Source: Actinomycetes bacterium
GTDB taxonomy: Bacteria; Actinomycetota; Acidimicrobiia; Acidimicrobiales; RAAP-2
Reading direction: 5' to 3'
DNA: 64,000 bases
Assembly: GCA_021779855.1 (NCBI GenBank)
Contig: JAJXZW010000004.1
Location: forward strand, 42,926 to 106,925
In this document: positions 1-10,398 of the stretch, piece by piece
Layout of the letters: each line of letters begins with the position of its first letter
Numbering within the stretch: the first letter of the stretch is position 1
Notes under the pieces: model-generated
The model's input: only the letters and a program-made list of their open reading frames with translations
The model's database searches: none
What the model was told of the DNA's origin: nothing
Position numbers and translations under genes: made by a program

Positions 1-1586
<1,586 letters not shown>

Positions 1587-1607
1587 GGCCCCAGTCTGCC
1601 AGGGCCC

Positions 1608-2762
1608 TCAGACGGCCCGCAGGCGCTCGATCGACGCGGCGACCAGTGCGATGACCGCGTCGACCTCCTCGCTCGTCGTCTCGGCCCCCATCGACAGCCG
1701 TAGGGAGCCGCGGGCGCGGGCGCCGTCGAGCCCCATCGCCGCCAGCACGTGGCTCGGCCCGCTCGCCCCGCTCGAGCAGCTGGCCGCGGCCGAGGCGCAG
1801 ACCCCGCCGCGGTCCAGAAGGAACAGGAGCTCGTCGCTCGCCACGCCCTCGACGGTGAGGTGGACGGTCCCGGGCAGGCGGGCCGCCTCGGCGGCGGTGA
1901 CGCGCACCCCGGGCAGGGCGCCGAGCGCGGTCCCGATCCGGTCCCGGTAGCCCCCGACGCGACCGGCTGCGTCCGCGCGCTCACGCGCGACGCCCTCGAG
2001 CGCCGCCGCGAGCCCCACCGCCGCGGCGACGTCGACCGTGCCCCCGCGCCGGCCGCGCTCCTGGCCACCCCCGGGCACGAGGGGATCGAGTCCGACCCCG
2101 CCGCGCGCGACGAGGGCCCCGGCGTTGACCGGCCCGCCGATCTTGTGGGCGCACACCGACACGAGGTCGAAACCGGCGGTCGCCCGGGCCAGGTCCAGCC
2201 ACGGCGCGGCGGCCACCGCGTCGGTATGGGTCGCGCACCCGGGCACCCGGGCCGCGGCGTCGCGCACGGCCCCGAGCGGCTCGAGGACGCCGGTCTCGTT
2301 GTTGGCCGTCATCACCGAGACGAGGGCCACGTCCTCGTCGAGGAGCGCCGCGAGGCCCTCGGGCGTGACGCGTCCGTCGCCGTCGACCGGCGCGCGATCG
2401 ACGCTCACCCCCGCCACGGCGTGCGCCGCCCAGTCGGCGGCGTCGAGCACGGCGTGGTGCTCGACGGCCGAGACCACCAGGCGCGCCCGGCCCCGGGTAC
2501 GCCGTGCCCACAGGGCCCGCCCGGCGACGGCCAGCTGGCACGACTCGGTGCCCCCGGCGGTGAAGGTGACCTCGCCGGGCCGGGCCCCCAGGTGGGCGGC
2601 CACGACCTCGCGCGCGTCCTCGAGGGCACGTTGGGCCGCGCGCGCGGCGCGGTGGGCGCCCGAGGGGTTGGCGACGACGCCATGGAGCCACGGCGCCATC
2701 GCCGCGGCCACCACCTCGGAGCGGGGAGCCGAGGCGGCGTGGTCGAAGTAGTAGGTGGTCAC
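1608..2762 (-). CDS. Cysteine desulfurase (IscS/NifS family)
   Basis: PLP enzyme that removes sulfur from cysteine as an enzyme-bound persulfide. The 384-aa product starts at GTG 2762 (GTGACC), overlapping the dehydrogenase stop as GTGA. The frame stays open far upstream, but that part is antisense-like shadow over the dehydrogenase gene. The PLP lysine is K207 in CAHKIGGP. The catalytic cysteine is C329 in SCSSGASGPSHVL, which fits the IscS-type mobile loop. Its position directly before mnmA suggests it is the sulfur donor for tRNA thiolation, and possibly for Fe-S assembly. Other desulfurases may exist outside the window. Confidence 0.94.
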   Translation of the reverse strand: MTTYYFDHAASAPRSEVVAAAMAPWLHGVVANPSGAHRAARAAQRALEDAREVVAAHLGARPGEVTFTAGGTESCQLAVAGRALWARRTRGRARLVVSAVEHHAVLDAADWAAHAVAGVSVDRAPVDGDGRVTPEGLAALLDEDVALVSVMTANNETGVLEPLGAVRDAAARVPGCATHTDAVAAAPWLDLARATAGFDLVSVCAHKIGGPVNAGALVARGGVGLDPLVPGGGQERGRRGGTVDVAAAVGLAAALEGVARERADAAGRVGGYRDRIGTALGALPGVRVTAAEAARLPGTVHLTVEGVASDELLFLLDRGGVCASAAASCSSGASGPSHVLAAMGLDGARARGSLRLSMGAETTSEEVDAVIALVAASIERLRAV

Positions 2763-4123
2763 GCCACGTAGAAGGACTTCGGGTTGGTGAACTCGCGCGC
2801 GCCCAGCACCGAGAGCTCGCGTCCGAAGCCCGAGCGCTTCGTCCCGCCGAAGGGCAACTCGGGCATCGAGGCGACCGCGGTGTTGGCGAACACCATCCCC
2901 ACCTCCAGGGTCTCGATCGCGCGGTCGATCTCGTCGGGGTCGGCGGTCCATACCGAGGCGCCGAGGCCCCAGGGCGTCGCGTTGGCGATCGCGACCGCGT
3001 CCTCCAGGTCCTCGGCGACGCGCACCACCGCGACCGGGCCGAAGAGCTCTTCGGTGGCGGCCCGGGCGTCGGGCGGGACGTCCACGAGCACGGTCGCCGG
3101 GTAGAAGAAGCCCCGCCCGGCGGGCGCGGCCCCGCCCACGAGCGCCCGGGCCCCGCGCTCGAGCGAGCTCGCGACCTGGGCCGCCAGCAGGTCGCGCTGG
3201 GCGCCCGAGACGAGCGGGCCGAGGGTGGTCGCGGCGTCCATCGGGTCGCCCAGGGCGACGGCGCCCATGGCCTCGACGAAGGCGTCGAGGAAATCCGCGG
3301 CGCGCTCGCGCACCACGATGAAGCGCTTGGCGGCGATGCAGGCCTGGCCGTTGTTCTGGATGCGCGCGCCCACCGCCGCGGCGACGGTGGGCTCGAGGTC
3401 GGCCGAGGCCGTGACGATGAAGGGGTCCGAGCCCCCGAGCTCGAGGACGCACTTCTTGAGGCTGGCCCCGGCCAACTGGGCGACGGCGCGGCCGGCCCGC
3501 TCCGACCCGGTGATCGTTACCGCGGCGACACGGTCATCGGCGATGACCGAGGGGACCTGGTCGAGCTCGACGAAGAGGTTGGTCACCACCCCGCGGGGGG
3601 CGCCGGCGCGTCGGAAGAGGTCCTGGAGGTAGAGGGCGCAGCCCGGGACATTGGGCGCGTGCTTGACGGCGACGGCGTTGCCGGCCATGAGGGTGCCCGC
3701 GGCCATGCGCACCACCTGCCACAGGGGGAAGTTCCAGGGCATGATCGCGAAGACCACCCCGAGGGGCTCGTAGCGCACGCCGCTGCGCGATCCGGCGGTG
3801 GCGAGCGACTCGGGCAGGAGCATCGACTCGACGTGCTCGGCCATGTAGCGGATCGTGAGGGCGCACTTCATCGCCTCGCTCTTCGCGGCGGCGAAGGTCT
3901 TGCCCATCTCGCTCGTCATGAGCTCGGCCGCAGCCGGGAACTCGGCCTCGAGCAGCTCGGCCGCGCGGTTCATGACCTCGGCCCGCTCGGCGAACGACAT
4001 CGCCCGCCAGGCGCGCGCGCCCTCCGCGGCCGCGGCCAGGGCCGCCTCGAGGCGGGGACCATCGAAGGCGTCGTAGCGGGAGATCTCCTGCTGGGTGTAG
4101 GGGTTGACGGCGACAAAGGGCAC
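2759..4123 (-). CDS. Succinate-semialdehyde dehydrogenase-type aldehyde dehydrogenase
   Basis: Oxidises an aldehyde with NAD(P)+; closest in pattern to GabD1/Sad succinate-semialdehyde dehydrogenases (about 455-460 aa). GTG 4123 gives 454 aa beginning VPFVAVNPYTQ, 4 nt downstream of the MFS stop; a longer N-terminus is possible in frame but overlaps the MFS gene. The general base is E228 in LELGGSDPF and the nucleophile is C262 in NNGQACIAAKRF. If the substrate call is right, this would finish a putrescine-to-succinate route started by the 14-20 kb cluster; the substrate is inference. It is co-transcribed with housekeeping genes, not with that cluster. Confidence 0.9.
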   Translation of the reverse strand: MPFVAVNPYTQQEISRYDAFDGPRLEAALAAAAEGARAWRAMSFAERAEVMNRAAELLEAEFPAAAELMTSEMGKTFAAAKSEAMKCALTIRYMAEHVESMLLPESLATAGSRSGVRYEPLGVVFAIMPWNFPLWQVVRMAAGTLMAGNAVAVKHAPNVPGCALYLQDLFRRAGAPRGVVTNLFVELDQVPSVIADDRVAAVTITGSERAGRAVAQLAGASLKKCVLELGGSDPFIVTASADLEPTVAAAVGARIQNNGQACIAAKRFIVVRERAADFLDAFVEAMGAVALGDPMDAATTLGPLVSGAQRDLLAAQVASSLERGARALVGGAAPAGRGFFYPATVLVDVPPDARAATEELFGPVAVVRVAEDLEDAVAIANATPWGLGASVWTADPDEIDRAIETLEVGMVFANTAVASMPELPFGGTKRSGFGRELSVLGAREFTNPKSFYVA

Positions 4124-4127
4124 GGCC

Positions 4128-5372
4128 TCAGTCTGCCAGTGTCGCCACCGCCTCGGCCGGGCCCATCGCCCGCCAGAATCCGGGCGCCCCGACCCGCACC
4201 AGCGCGAGACCCGCCGCCACGGCGCCCGCGCCGACAAGGGTCACCACGCGCACCCCGACGTGGTGGGCGAGCGCCGCCTGAGCGAGCGAGCCGATCGGGA
4301 AGAAGACCGACAGCGAGAGGTTGTAGAGCGAGATGATCCGGCTGCGCTCGGCGGTGGGCGCGTGGATCTGGACCGACGCGTTGAGCCCGGTCAGGGTCCC
4401 CAAGTAGCTCGCGCCGACCAGGACCATCGCCCCGGCGGCGAGCCCGAGCGAGGGCGCCAGCGCGTACAGGGCGAGCACGGACACGAGCACGACCACCGAG
4501 CCCGCGAGGACCGCGACCCGCGAGGTGCGTACGGCCACCGAGGGCAGCACGAACGCACCGACCACGGCCCCGACGCCCTGGGCCGTGACGAGCAGGCTCG
4601 TGCCGCGCGCCCCGGCGTGCAGGACCAGGATCGCCATCGCCGGCACGAGCGTGATGAAGGGGCTCGCCAGCACCGCCAGCCCGGCGATCGCCACGATCGG
4701 GTTGCGACAGCCCGGCACCGACCAGGCCCGCCGCGCGCCGTGGAGGGTCTCGGTGACGATCCGGATCCGGCCCTCGGGACGGGGGCGCGCGGGCGCGCGC
4801 ACGAAAGCGAAGGCGACCAGAACCGCCAGGAACGACGCCGCGTTCGCGGCGAAGCACGCCTGGACCGAGCCCGCCGCGAGCGCCACGGCCGCCGCCACCG
4901 GGCCGACGATCCGGCCGAGGTTGAACTGGGCCGAGGAGAGCGAGACCGCGGCGAGCACCTCGTCGGGATCGACCAGGTCGGGCAGCAGCGACTGCCAGGC
5001 CGCCCCCGACGCCGACGAGCACAGGCCGTCGAGGGCCGCCAGGGCGCAGGCCCACAGCGGGGTCAGGTGATGGGTCAGCGCGAGCGCCGCCAGGGCGCTC
5101 GCCACCAGCGTCAGGGCGAGGTTGTTGGCCTGGATCCAGCGCGGGCGGCTCCACCGGTCGGCGAGCACACCCCCGACCGGGGCGCTGACGACGGCCGGCA
5201 ACCACGCCGCGGCCGTCAGGACCCCCAACCAGATCGGGTCGTGGGTGCGCTCGGTGAGGTAGATCCCGAGCGCCACGCTCTGCATCCACGTGCCGACCGA
5301 GGAGACGAGCGACGAGGAAAGCGCCAGGGCGAAGCTCCGGTGGCGCAGCGGGCGGAGCGAGGCGGGCGCCAC
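4128..5372 (-). CDS. Major facilitator superfamily transporter (MFS_3/EntS-like)
   Basis: A 414-aa membrane protein with about 12 hydrophobic segments. The cytoplasmic loop GVLADRWSRPRW near residue 70 matches the MFS A-motif. The N-terminal RSFALALSSSLVSSVGTWMQSVALG pattern is typical of the MFS_3 group, which contains enterobactin-exporter-like proteins. The GTG start at 5372 lies 7 nt after the small membrane protein upstream. The substrate cannot be told. The gene stops 4 nt before the dehydrogenase start, suggesting one mRNA through to ligA. Confidence 0.88.
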   Translation of the reverse strand: MAPASLRPLRHRSFALALSSSLVSSVGTWMQSVALGIYLTERTHDPIWLGVLTAAAWLPAVVSAPVGGVLADRWSRPRWIQANNLALTLVASALAALALTHHLTPLWACALAALDGLCSSASGAAWQSLLPDLVDPDEVLAAVSLSSAQFNLGRIVGPVAAAVALAAGSVQACFAANAASFLAVLVAFAFVRAPARPRPEGRIRIVTETLHGARRAWSVPGCRNPIVAIAGLAVLASPFITLVPAMAILVLHAGARGTSLLVTAQGVGAVVGAFVLPSVAVRTSRVAVLAGSVVVLVSVLALYALAPSLGLAAGAMVLVGASYLGTLTGLNASVQIHAPTAERSRIISLYNLSLSVFFPIGSLAQAALAHHVGVRVVTLVGAGAVAAGLALVRVGAPGFWRAMGPAEAVATLAD

Positions 5373-5379
5373 GCCCGGG

Positions 5380-5553
5380 TCAGTCGGCGGTGGGGCCGGC
5401 GTCCTCGTCGGAGGAGCGGCGCCGCGGGCGAAGCGCGAACCACCACACCGAGAAGATCGTGGCCAGCGCCCCCAGCACGCCGAGGCTCGAGCGCACGGCG
5501 TGCCCGTGGGCGGGCTCGGTCGGGGTCGTCTCGGGGTCGCTCACGCCAGACAT
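5380..5553 (-). CDS. Small single-pass membrane protein (57 aa)
   Basis: ATG 5553 to TGA 5380 encodes 57 aa: an acidic/proline-rich N-terminus (MSGVSDPETTPTEPAHGH), one hydrophobic helix around residues 24-42 (SLGVLGALATIFSVWWFAL), then a basic patch LRPRRR and an acidic tail. The positive charges after the helix suggest the C-terminus is cytoplasmic. It ends 7 nt before the MFS start and begins 5 nt after the strong hairpin that follows yceI. No family recognised. Codon use is like its neighbours (GC at third positions), which supports coding. Confidence 0.6.
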   Translation of the reverse strand: MSGVSDPETTPTEPAHGHAVRSSLGVLGALATIFSVWWFALRPRRRSSDEDAGPTAD

Positions 5554-5558
5554 CGTAA

Positions 5559-5594
5559 CGACGCCGGGCCGGGGTCTCCCCCGGCCCGGCGTCG
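5559..5594. terminator. 16-bp perfect hairpin after yceI
   Basis: CGACGCCGGGCCGGGG at 5559-5574 is exactly repeated in reverse complement at 5579-5594, with a 4-nt loop. It starts 10 nt beyond the yceI stop (read on the minus strand) and has no T-tract, as is common in GC-rich actinobacteria. It would separate yceI from the downstream run ending in ligA. Confidence 0.75.
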
Positions 5595-5604
5595 ACGAAT
5601 CGGC

Positions 5605-6165
5605 TCAGTCCTTATGGGCCTCGATGGCCAGCTCGATCGTCACCCTGTTGCTCACGACGATCGTGCCGTTCTCCAGGGCGCCCTCGAAGTTGACGCCGAA
5701 GTCGCGCCGGTCGACCTCGGTGCGGGCCTCGAAACCGGCCACGGTCGAGCCGGGGGCCATCCCGGGGCCCGAGCCGAGGTACTCGAGGTCGAAGGTGACG
5801 CTCTTGGTCACCCCCTTGATGGTGAGGTCGCCGGTCAGCTCGAAGTGCTCGGCGCCCTTCGCCGTGATCCCGGTCGAGGTGAACGACAGGGTCGGGTAGG
5901 TCTCGATCTCGAGGAAGTCCACGCTCTTGAGGTGGTTGTCGCGCATCTCGTTGTTGGTCGTGATCGAGGCGGCCTGGACGGTGGCCTCGGCCTTGCAGGC
6001 CTCGAGGGTCTCGCCCACGGTGATGGCGCCGCTGAACTCGTTGAACTGGCCGCGGACCTTGGCGGCGACGAGGTGGCGCACGACGAAGCCGACGGTGCTG
6101 TGGACCGGGTCGATCGTGTACACGCCGGCGGCCGGCAGCTCGGTGCTCGAGGGGGCAGTGGTCAT
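5605..6165 (-). CDS. YceI family lipocalin-like protein
   Basis: YceI proteins are eight-stranded barrels that bind isoprenoid-type lipids. The product is 186 aa and begins at ATG 6165, preceded by AAGGAG with 5 nt spacing; longer in-frame starts lack such a site and reach into the promoter. Family signatures: YTIDPVHSTVGFVVRHL near residue 17, a central NEMRDNHLKSVDFLE, and FGVNFEGALENG near the end. No signal peptide, so it is probably cytoplasmic. It is transcribed away from a MarR gene, and its promoter carries a MarR-like operator, so it is likely repressed by that MarR. Confidence 0.93.
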   Translation of the reverse strand: MTTAPSSTELPAAGVYTIDPVHSTVGFVVRHLVAAKVRGQFNEFSGAITVGETLEACKAEATVQAASITTNNEMRDNHLKSVDFLEIETYPTLSFTSTGITAKGAEHFELTGDLTIKGVTKSVTFDLEYLGSGPGMAPGSTVAGFEARTEVDRRDFGVNFEGALENGTIVVSNRVTIELAIEAHKD

Positions 6166-6198
6166 GGGGTCTCCTTGGGTGGTCTTGCGGTTCCCGCC

Positions 6199-6228
6199 AT
6201 CATATCTGCTCACGCAGATACTTGTCAA
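6199..6228 (-). promoter_or_regulatory. yceI promoter with operator in the spacer
   Basis: On the minus strand TTGACA (6228-6223) and TATGAT (6204-6199) are separated by 18 bp. The inverted repeat TATCTGC-4 nt-GCAGATA (6203-6220) fills the spacer and touches the -10. A bound regulator would block RNA polymerase. Confidence 0.75.
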
Positions 6229-6243
6229 TAAGAATCATATCGT

Positions 6244-6263
6244 GCAGATATATCTGCTACACT
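6244..6263 (+). promoter_or_regulatory. marR promoter and operator
   Basis: The perfect 14-bp palindrome GCAGATATATCTGC (6244-6257) is built from the same 7-mer half-site as the yceI operator. It abuts the -10 hexamer TACACT (6258-6263), which ends 7 nt before the GTG start. This fits a leaderless, autorepressed gene. Confidence 0.7.
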
Positions 6264-6270
6264 GTCCCTC

Positions 6271-6735
6271 GTGACCGTCGACGCCGACGCCTGTCCCTCG
6301 GGCGACGAGCGGGTCGTGCTGTTCGGCCTGCTGGCCGAGACCAACGCCCGCCTCTCGCGCGACCTCGCCACGGCGCTCGAGGCCGAGTGCGGGCTCCCCC
6401 TCGCGTGGTTCGACGTCCTCCTGCGCCTGCGCCAAACCGAGGAGGGCCGCCTCAAGATGAGCCAGATGGCTGACGCCATCGTGCACTCGAGCGGGGGCAC
6501 GACCCGCCTCGTGGACCGGCTCGAGGAGGCGGGACTCGTGACCCGCCAGAACTGCCCCAACGACCGTCGGGCGGTCTACGTCGCCATCACCCCCGCCGGC
6601 AACACCCGGCTCGACGAGGCCCTGGCCGTGCACCTCGGGTTCCTCGACCGTCAGCTGACGGCGCGGCTCAGCGGGGACGAGCGCGCCGCGCTGCGCGGCC
6701 TGCTCGCGAAGCTCGGCGAGCCCCCCGCCGCCTAG
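6271..6735 (+). CDS. MarR family transcriptional regulator
   Basis: A 154-aa winged-helix regulator. Helix-turn-helix and wing lie near residues 60-105: MSQMADAIVHSSGGTTRLVDRLEEAGLV, then the wing NDRRAVYVAITPAG. Flanking helices provide dimerisation. Start at GTG 6271, 7 nt after a -10-like TACACT. The divergent yceI and the shared half-sites make YceI the likely target. The ligand is unknown; MarR proteins usually respond to small phenolics or oxidants. Its TAG stop is shared with the convergent ileS in a CTAG. Confidence 0.93.
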   Translation: MTVDADACPSGDERVVLFGLLAETNARLSRDLATALEAECGLPLAWFDVLLRLRQTEEGRLKMSQMADAIVHSSGGTTRLVDRLEEAGLVTRQNCPNDRRAVYVAITPAGNTRLDEALAVHLGFLDRQLTARLSGDERAALRGLLAKLGEPPAA

Positions 6736-9700
6736 ACCCGGGCGATCCAGGCCCGGGCGTCGCGGCCGTCGTCGAGGTCGAGCGGGCTGCCCTCCCCCTC
6801 TCCGGGGAGGGTCAGCACCTCCAGGGCGAGCACCTCGGCGGCGATCGAGGCGAACTCCTCGGCGAGGTCGTCGAGTCCGGCGACGCGCAGCACGATGCGG
6901 TCGGCGACCTCGAGGCCCGAGGCCTTGCGCAGGTCCTGGATCTGGCGCACGACGTCGCGCGCCAACCCTCGGCGCACGAGGCCCGCGTCGAGGGCGAGGT
7001 CGAGGGCGACGACCTCGCCCCGGTCCCGTGATACGGCGAAGCCGCCGTGCCCGCTCACCCGCAGCTCCACGTCCTCGCTCGAGAGGGCGACCGGCTCGCC
7101 CCCGAGAGTGACCGTCACCGGCCGGCCCGACTCGAGCGCCTCAGCGGCCGCGACCGGCTCGAGGGCGGCCAGCGCGCCGCGCAGCTCCTTGACGGCCTCG
7201 CCGAGGCGTGGGCCGACGCTGCGGAAGTTGGGCACGAGGGCGAAGTCGAGCACCTCGGCCAGCTCGCCGCCGAAGTCGAGCCGGTCGACGTTCAGCTCGT
7301 CCTCCACGATGCCCGCGGGCGGACGGGGCGTGCCCGGCGCGAGGAAGACCAGGGCCCGCGACAGGGGCTGGCGCACCCGCACGCCGGCCTCGGCTCGCGC
7401 GGCCCGCCCGAGCGACGTCAGCCGGCGCGCGACGGCCATGGAGGCCTCCAGTGACTCGTCGCGGCGCGAGGGGTCCGCCGTCGGCCAGTCGGCCAGGTGG
7501 ACCGAGTCCTCGTCGGCCACCTCGAAGAGCTCGTGGTAGAGCCGGTCGGCGAGGAACGGGCACAGGGGCGCGAGCAGCAGGGTCACCCGGCGCAGGACCT
7601 CGAGCAGGGTGGCCTGGGCGGCCAGGGTGTCCGAGCGCGGCGCGGTGGGGTCGGTGCGCCAGAACCGCCGTCGACTACGTCGCACGTACCAGTTCGAGAC
7701 GTCGTCGACGAGCTGGCGGAGCGCATCGGCCGCGGCGAGGGGCTCGTAGCCGTCGAGGGCCACCGTCACGGCCTCGGTCGCGGCCTCGGCGCGCGAGAGG
7801 ATCCACCGATCGATGGCCGTGCGCTCGCCCACCCCCACCACGGCGGGGTCCTCAGGGTCGAAGCCGTTGAGCGAGGCGTAGGTCGTGAAGAAGCTCACCG
7901 TGTTCCACAGGGTGGCCAGCGTCTCTCTCAGGGCGCCGTCGATCGCGCCCAGGCTCGTGCGCGTCGAGGTCCACGGCGAGCCCTGGGAGAACATCCACCA
8001 GCGCAGCGCGTCGGCGCCCCGGGTGGAGAGGACCTCCCACGGGTCGATCACGTTGCCCAGGGACTTGCTCATCTTGCGGCCCGTCTCGTCGACGATGTGA
8101 CCCAGGCAGAGCACGTGCTCGTAGGGGCTGCGCCCGAAGACGAGGGTGTTGACCGCGAGCAGCGAGTAGAACCAGCCGCGCGTCTGGTCGATGGCCTCGG
8201 CGATGAGCTGGGCGGGGAAGCTGAACGCCTCGGTGCTACCGGGCGCGTGGGGGTAGCCCACCTGGGCGGCCGGCATGGAGCCCGAGTCGAACCACGCGTC
8301 GATGACGGGCTCGACACGACGCGCCGGCGACCCGCACACCGGGCAGTCGAAGACGACCTCGTCGATCTCGGGCCGGTGGGGCTCCACGTGGTGCAGGTCG
8401 CGGCCCGCCAGTGCGCTGAGCTCGGCGCGTGAGCCCACGCAGTGCAGGTGCCCGGCGTCACATCGCCAGATCGGCAGAGGCGTCCCCCAGTAGCGGTCAC
8501 GCGAGAGCGCCCAGTCGACGTTGTTCTCCAGCCACTCCCCCATCCGGCCCTCGCGGATGTAGCCCGGGTGCCAGTCGACCGCAGCGTTCTCGGCGATGAG
8601 CCGGTCCTTCAGCCGGCTCGTCGCGACGTACCAGCTGGGCTTGCCCCAATAGATGAGGACGGTGTCGCAGCGCCAGCAGTGCGGCAGGGCGTGGGCGTAG
8701 TCCATCCGCCGGATCAGCAGTCCCCGTCGCTCGAGCTCGTCGTTGATCGTCGGATTGGCCTCGCGCACGCCGACGCCCTCGAGCCAGGCGACGGCGCTGG
8801 TGAAGGCGCCCGTCGGGCCCACCGGGTTGAGCGTGGGCAGGCCGTTCTCGCGCGCGACCTGGCGGTCGACCTCGCCAAAGGCCGGCGACTGGTGCACGAG
8901 GCCGGTGCCGTCGTCAGTCGTGACGTAGTCGGCCGCGACCACCACGCCGCAGTCGGCGCCCGCGGGGATCGCCACGTCGTCGAAGGGCCGCTCGTAGTGC
9001 AGGCCGAGCAGCGCGGTGCCCGGGAACGTCGCGCTGGCCGTCGCGCCCTCGCCGAAGACCGCCTCGACCAGTTCGCGCGCGACGATCGTGCCCCCCACCA
9101 CGGCGTACTCGATGGACGGGTTAACCGCCACCGCGACGTTCGAGAGCAGGGTCCAGGGGGTCGTCGTCCAGACCGCGAGGTGGGTCGCCCCGCCGAGGTC
9201 GTCCCGGCCCGCCACGTCGGTGATCGCAAGTCGCACGTAGCAGCTCTCGTCGACCTCGTCGTAGTAGACGCCGGGCTGTCCGAGCTCGTGGGAGGAGAGG
9301 GCCGTCTCGCACCGGGGACAGTACGGCACCACCTTGAGGTCCTCGTAGAGCAGCTCGGCGTCGAACAGGTACTTCAGGTGCCACCAGACCGACTCCACGT
9401 AGGCGGGGTGGAAGGTGTAGTAGGCGTGCTCGAGATCGGTCCAGTAGCCGATGCGCTCGGTGAGCCGCTCGAACTCGCCCACGAAGGCGAGGACGGACTC
9501 TCGGCACAGTCGCGTGAACTCGGCGACCCCGACCTCCTCCTCGATGGCCTTCTTGCCCGAAATGCCCAGCTGCTTCTCCACCTGGACCTCGACGGGCAGC
9601 CCGTGGGTGTCCCAGCCGGCCCGGCGGGCCACGTAGTAGCCCCGCATAGTGCGGTACCGGCAGAAGAGGTCCTTGTAGACCCGAGCCCACACGTGGTGCA

Positions 9701-9866
9701 GGCCCGGCTTGCCGTTGGCCGTGGGCGGGCCCTCGTAGAAGACCCACGACGGGCGCCCCTCGCGCCGGCGCATCGAGCGATCGAAGACCCGGTTGGCCTT
9801 CCAGCGGGCCAGCTCGGCCTCTTCGAGGGCGACGAAGTCGAACTCGGGACTGAGCGGACGGAACAT
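6732..9866 (-). CDS. ileS: Isoleucyl-tRNA synthetase
   Basis: Charges tRNA-Ile; class Ia enzyme with an editing domain. The 1044-aa product starts at ATG 9866 behind AAGGAG. The HIGH-type site reads GPPTANGKPGLHHVWAR near residue 46. KMSKS occurs as GRKMSKSLGN near residue 600. The editing (CP1) domain lies between them and the anticodon-binding domain follows. Length and motif style match the long, eukaryote-like IleS of actinobacteria, a class known for weak mupirocin binding; resistance here is an inference from class only. It ends in the CTAG shared with marR. Confidence 0.97.
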   Translation of the reverse strand: MFRPLSPEFDFVALEEAELARWKANRVFDRSMRRREGRPSWVFYEGPPTANGKPGLHHVWARVYKDLFCRYRTMRGYYVARRAGWDTHGLPVEVQVEKQLGISGKKAIEEEVGVAEFTRLCRESVLAFVGEFERLTERIGYWTDLEHAYYTFHPAYVESVWWHLKYLFDAELLYEDLKVVPYCPRCETALSSHELGQPGVYYDEVDESCYVRLAITDVAGRDDLGGATHLAVWTTTPWTLLSNVAVAVNPSIEYAVVGGTIVARELVEAVFGEGATASATFPGTALLGLHYERPFDDVAIPAGADCGVVVAADYVTTDDGTGLVHQSPAFGEVDRQVARENGLPTLNPVGPTGAFTSAVAWLEGVGVREANPTINDELERRGLLIRRMDYAHALPHCWRCDTVLIYWGKPSWYVATSRLKDRLIAENAAVDWHPGYIREGRMGEWLENNVDWALSRDRYWGTPLPIWRCDAGHLHCVGSRAELSALAGRDLHHVEPHRPEIDEVVFDCPVCGSPARRVEPVIDAWFDSGSMPAAQVGYPHAPGSTEAFSFPAQLIAEAIDQTRGWFYSLLAVNTLVFGRSPYEHVLCLGHIVDETGRKMSKSLGNVIDPWEVLSTRGADALRWWMFSQGSPWTSTRTSLGAIDGALRETLATLWNTVSFFTTYASLNGFDPEDPAVVGVGERTAIDRWILSRAEAATEAVTVALDGYEPLAAADALRQLVDDVSNWYVRRSRRRFWRTDPTAPRSDTLAAQATLLEVLRRVTLLLAPLCPFLADRLYHELFEVADEDSVHLADWPTADPSRRDESLEASMAVARRLTSLGRAARAEAGVRVRQPLSRALVFLAPGTPRPPAGIVEDELNVDRLDFGGELAEVLDFALVPNFRSVGPRLGEAVKELRGALAALEPVAAAEALESGRPVTVTLGGEPVALSSEDVELRVSGHGGFAVSRDRGEVVALDLALDAGLVRRGLARDVVRQIQDLRKASGLEVADRIVLRVAGLDDLAEEFASIAAEVLALEVLTLPGEGEGSPLDLDDGRDARAWIARV

Positions 9867-9921
9867 GGGACTCCTTCGGGGTTCACCCATGGTACTGAAA
9901 GGCCCCCGACGACCCGACGCC

Positions 9922-9927
9922 TAGGGT
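9922..9927 (+). promoter_or_regulatory. -10 hexamer TAGGGT
   Basis: Ends 6 nt before the GTG at 9934; supports that start. Confidence 0.55.
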
Positions 9928-9933
9928 GGCGCG

Positions 9934-10398
9934 GTGCCCCTCACCGTCGGAGTCGAGCCGATCTCCGGCTACGGCGCGCGCAGCCTCTACCTCGCGGCCC
10001 TCGACGAGCTCGTTCGCCGCTACGAGCGCACGACGATGCGCGAGGCGCTCGAGGAGTACGAGCCGCCGCGCGGGCTCTTCGTCGTCGCCCGCGACGACGG
10101 CGCGTTGGCCGGCGGGGCGGGGGTGCGCTCGATCGGCCACCCCGACGACGCCCTCGGCGAGGTCAAGCGGCTCTGGGTGCGCCCCGACCTGCGCCGCCGC
10201 GGGGTCGCGACGCGCCTCATGACGGACCTCGAGGGCTACGCCCGCCAAGCCGGCTTCGCCCGTCTCTACCTCGAGACGGGCCCGCGCCAGCCCGAGGCCA
10301 TCGCCCTCTACCGTCGCGAGAGCTGGGTGGAGGTCGCGGCGTACCCCGAGGGCGCCGTACGCCACCCAAGCTCCCTTCTCTTCACCAAGCCCCTCTAG
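9934..10398 (+). CDS. GNAT family N-acetyltransferase
   Basis: A 154-aa single-domain acetyltransferase. The acetyl-CoA loop is VRPDLRRRGVATRLM, near residues 86-100, following the beta-4 strand GEVKRLWV. The late ALYRRESW motif (near 128) is typical of amino-acid or antibiotic acetyltransferase-like GNATs. The substrate is not apparent. A leaderless-type -10 precedes the GTG start. Its stop is shared with the HAD gene as CTAG. Confidence 0.88.
   Translation: MPLTVGVEPISGYGARSLYLAALDELVRRYERTTMREALEEYEPPRGLFVVARDDGALAGGAGVRSIGHPDDALGEVKRLWVRPDLRRRGVATRLMTDLEGYARQAGFARLYLETGPRQPEAIALYRRESWVEVAAYPEGAVRHPSSLLFTKPL

Noticed and set aside
2763..3452. N-terminal extension of the cysteine desulfurase frame
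   Set aside because: It lies over the aldehyde dehydrogenase in another frame, has shadow composition, and the family start is at GTG 2762.
4104..5558. 484-codon open frame on the plus strand opposite the MFS gene
   Set aside because: Arg/Gly/His-rich shadow frame without domains, opposite a clear MFS gene; long antisense frames are expected at this GC content.
6222..6227. TTGTCA as the -35 of marR
   Set aside because: It is 30 bp from the well-placed -10 TACACT; it is better read on the other strand as part of the TTGACA of yceI.
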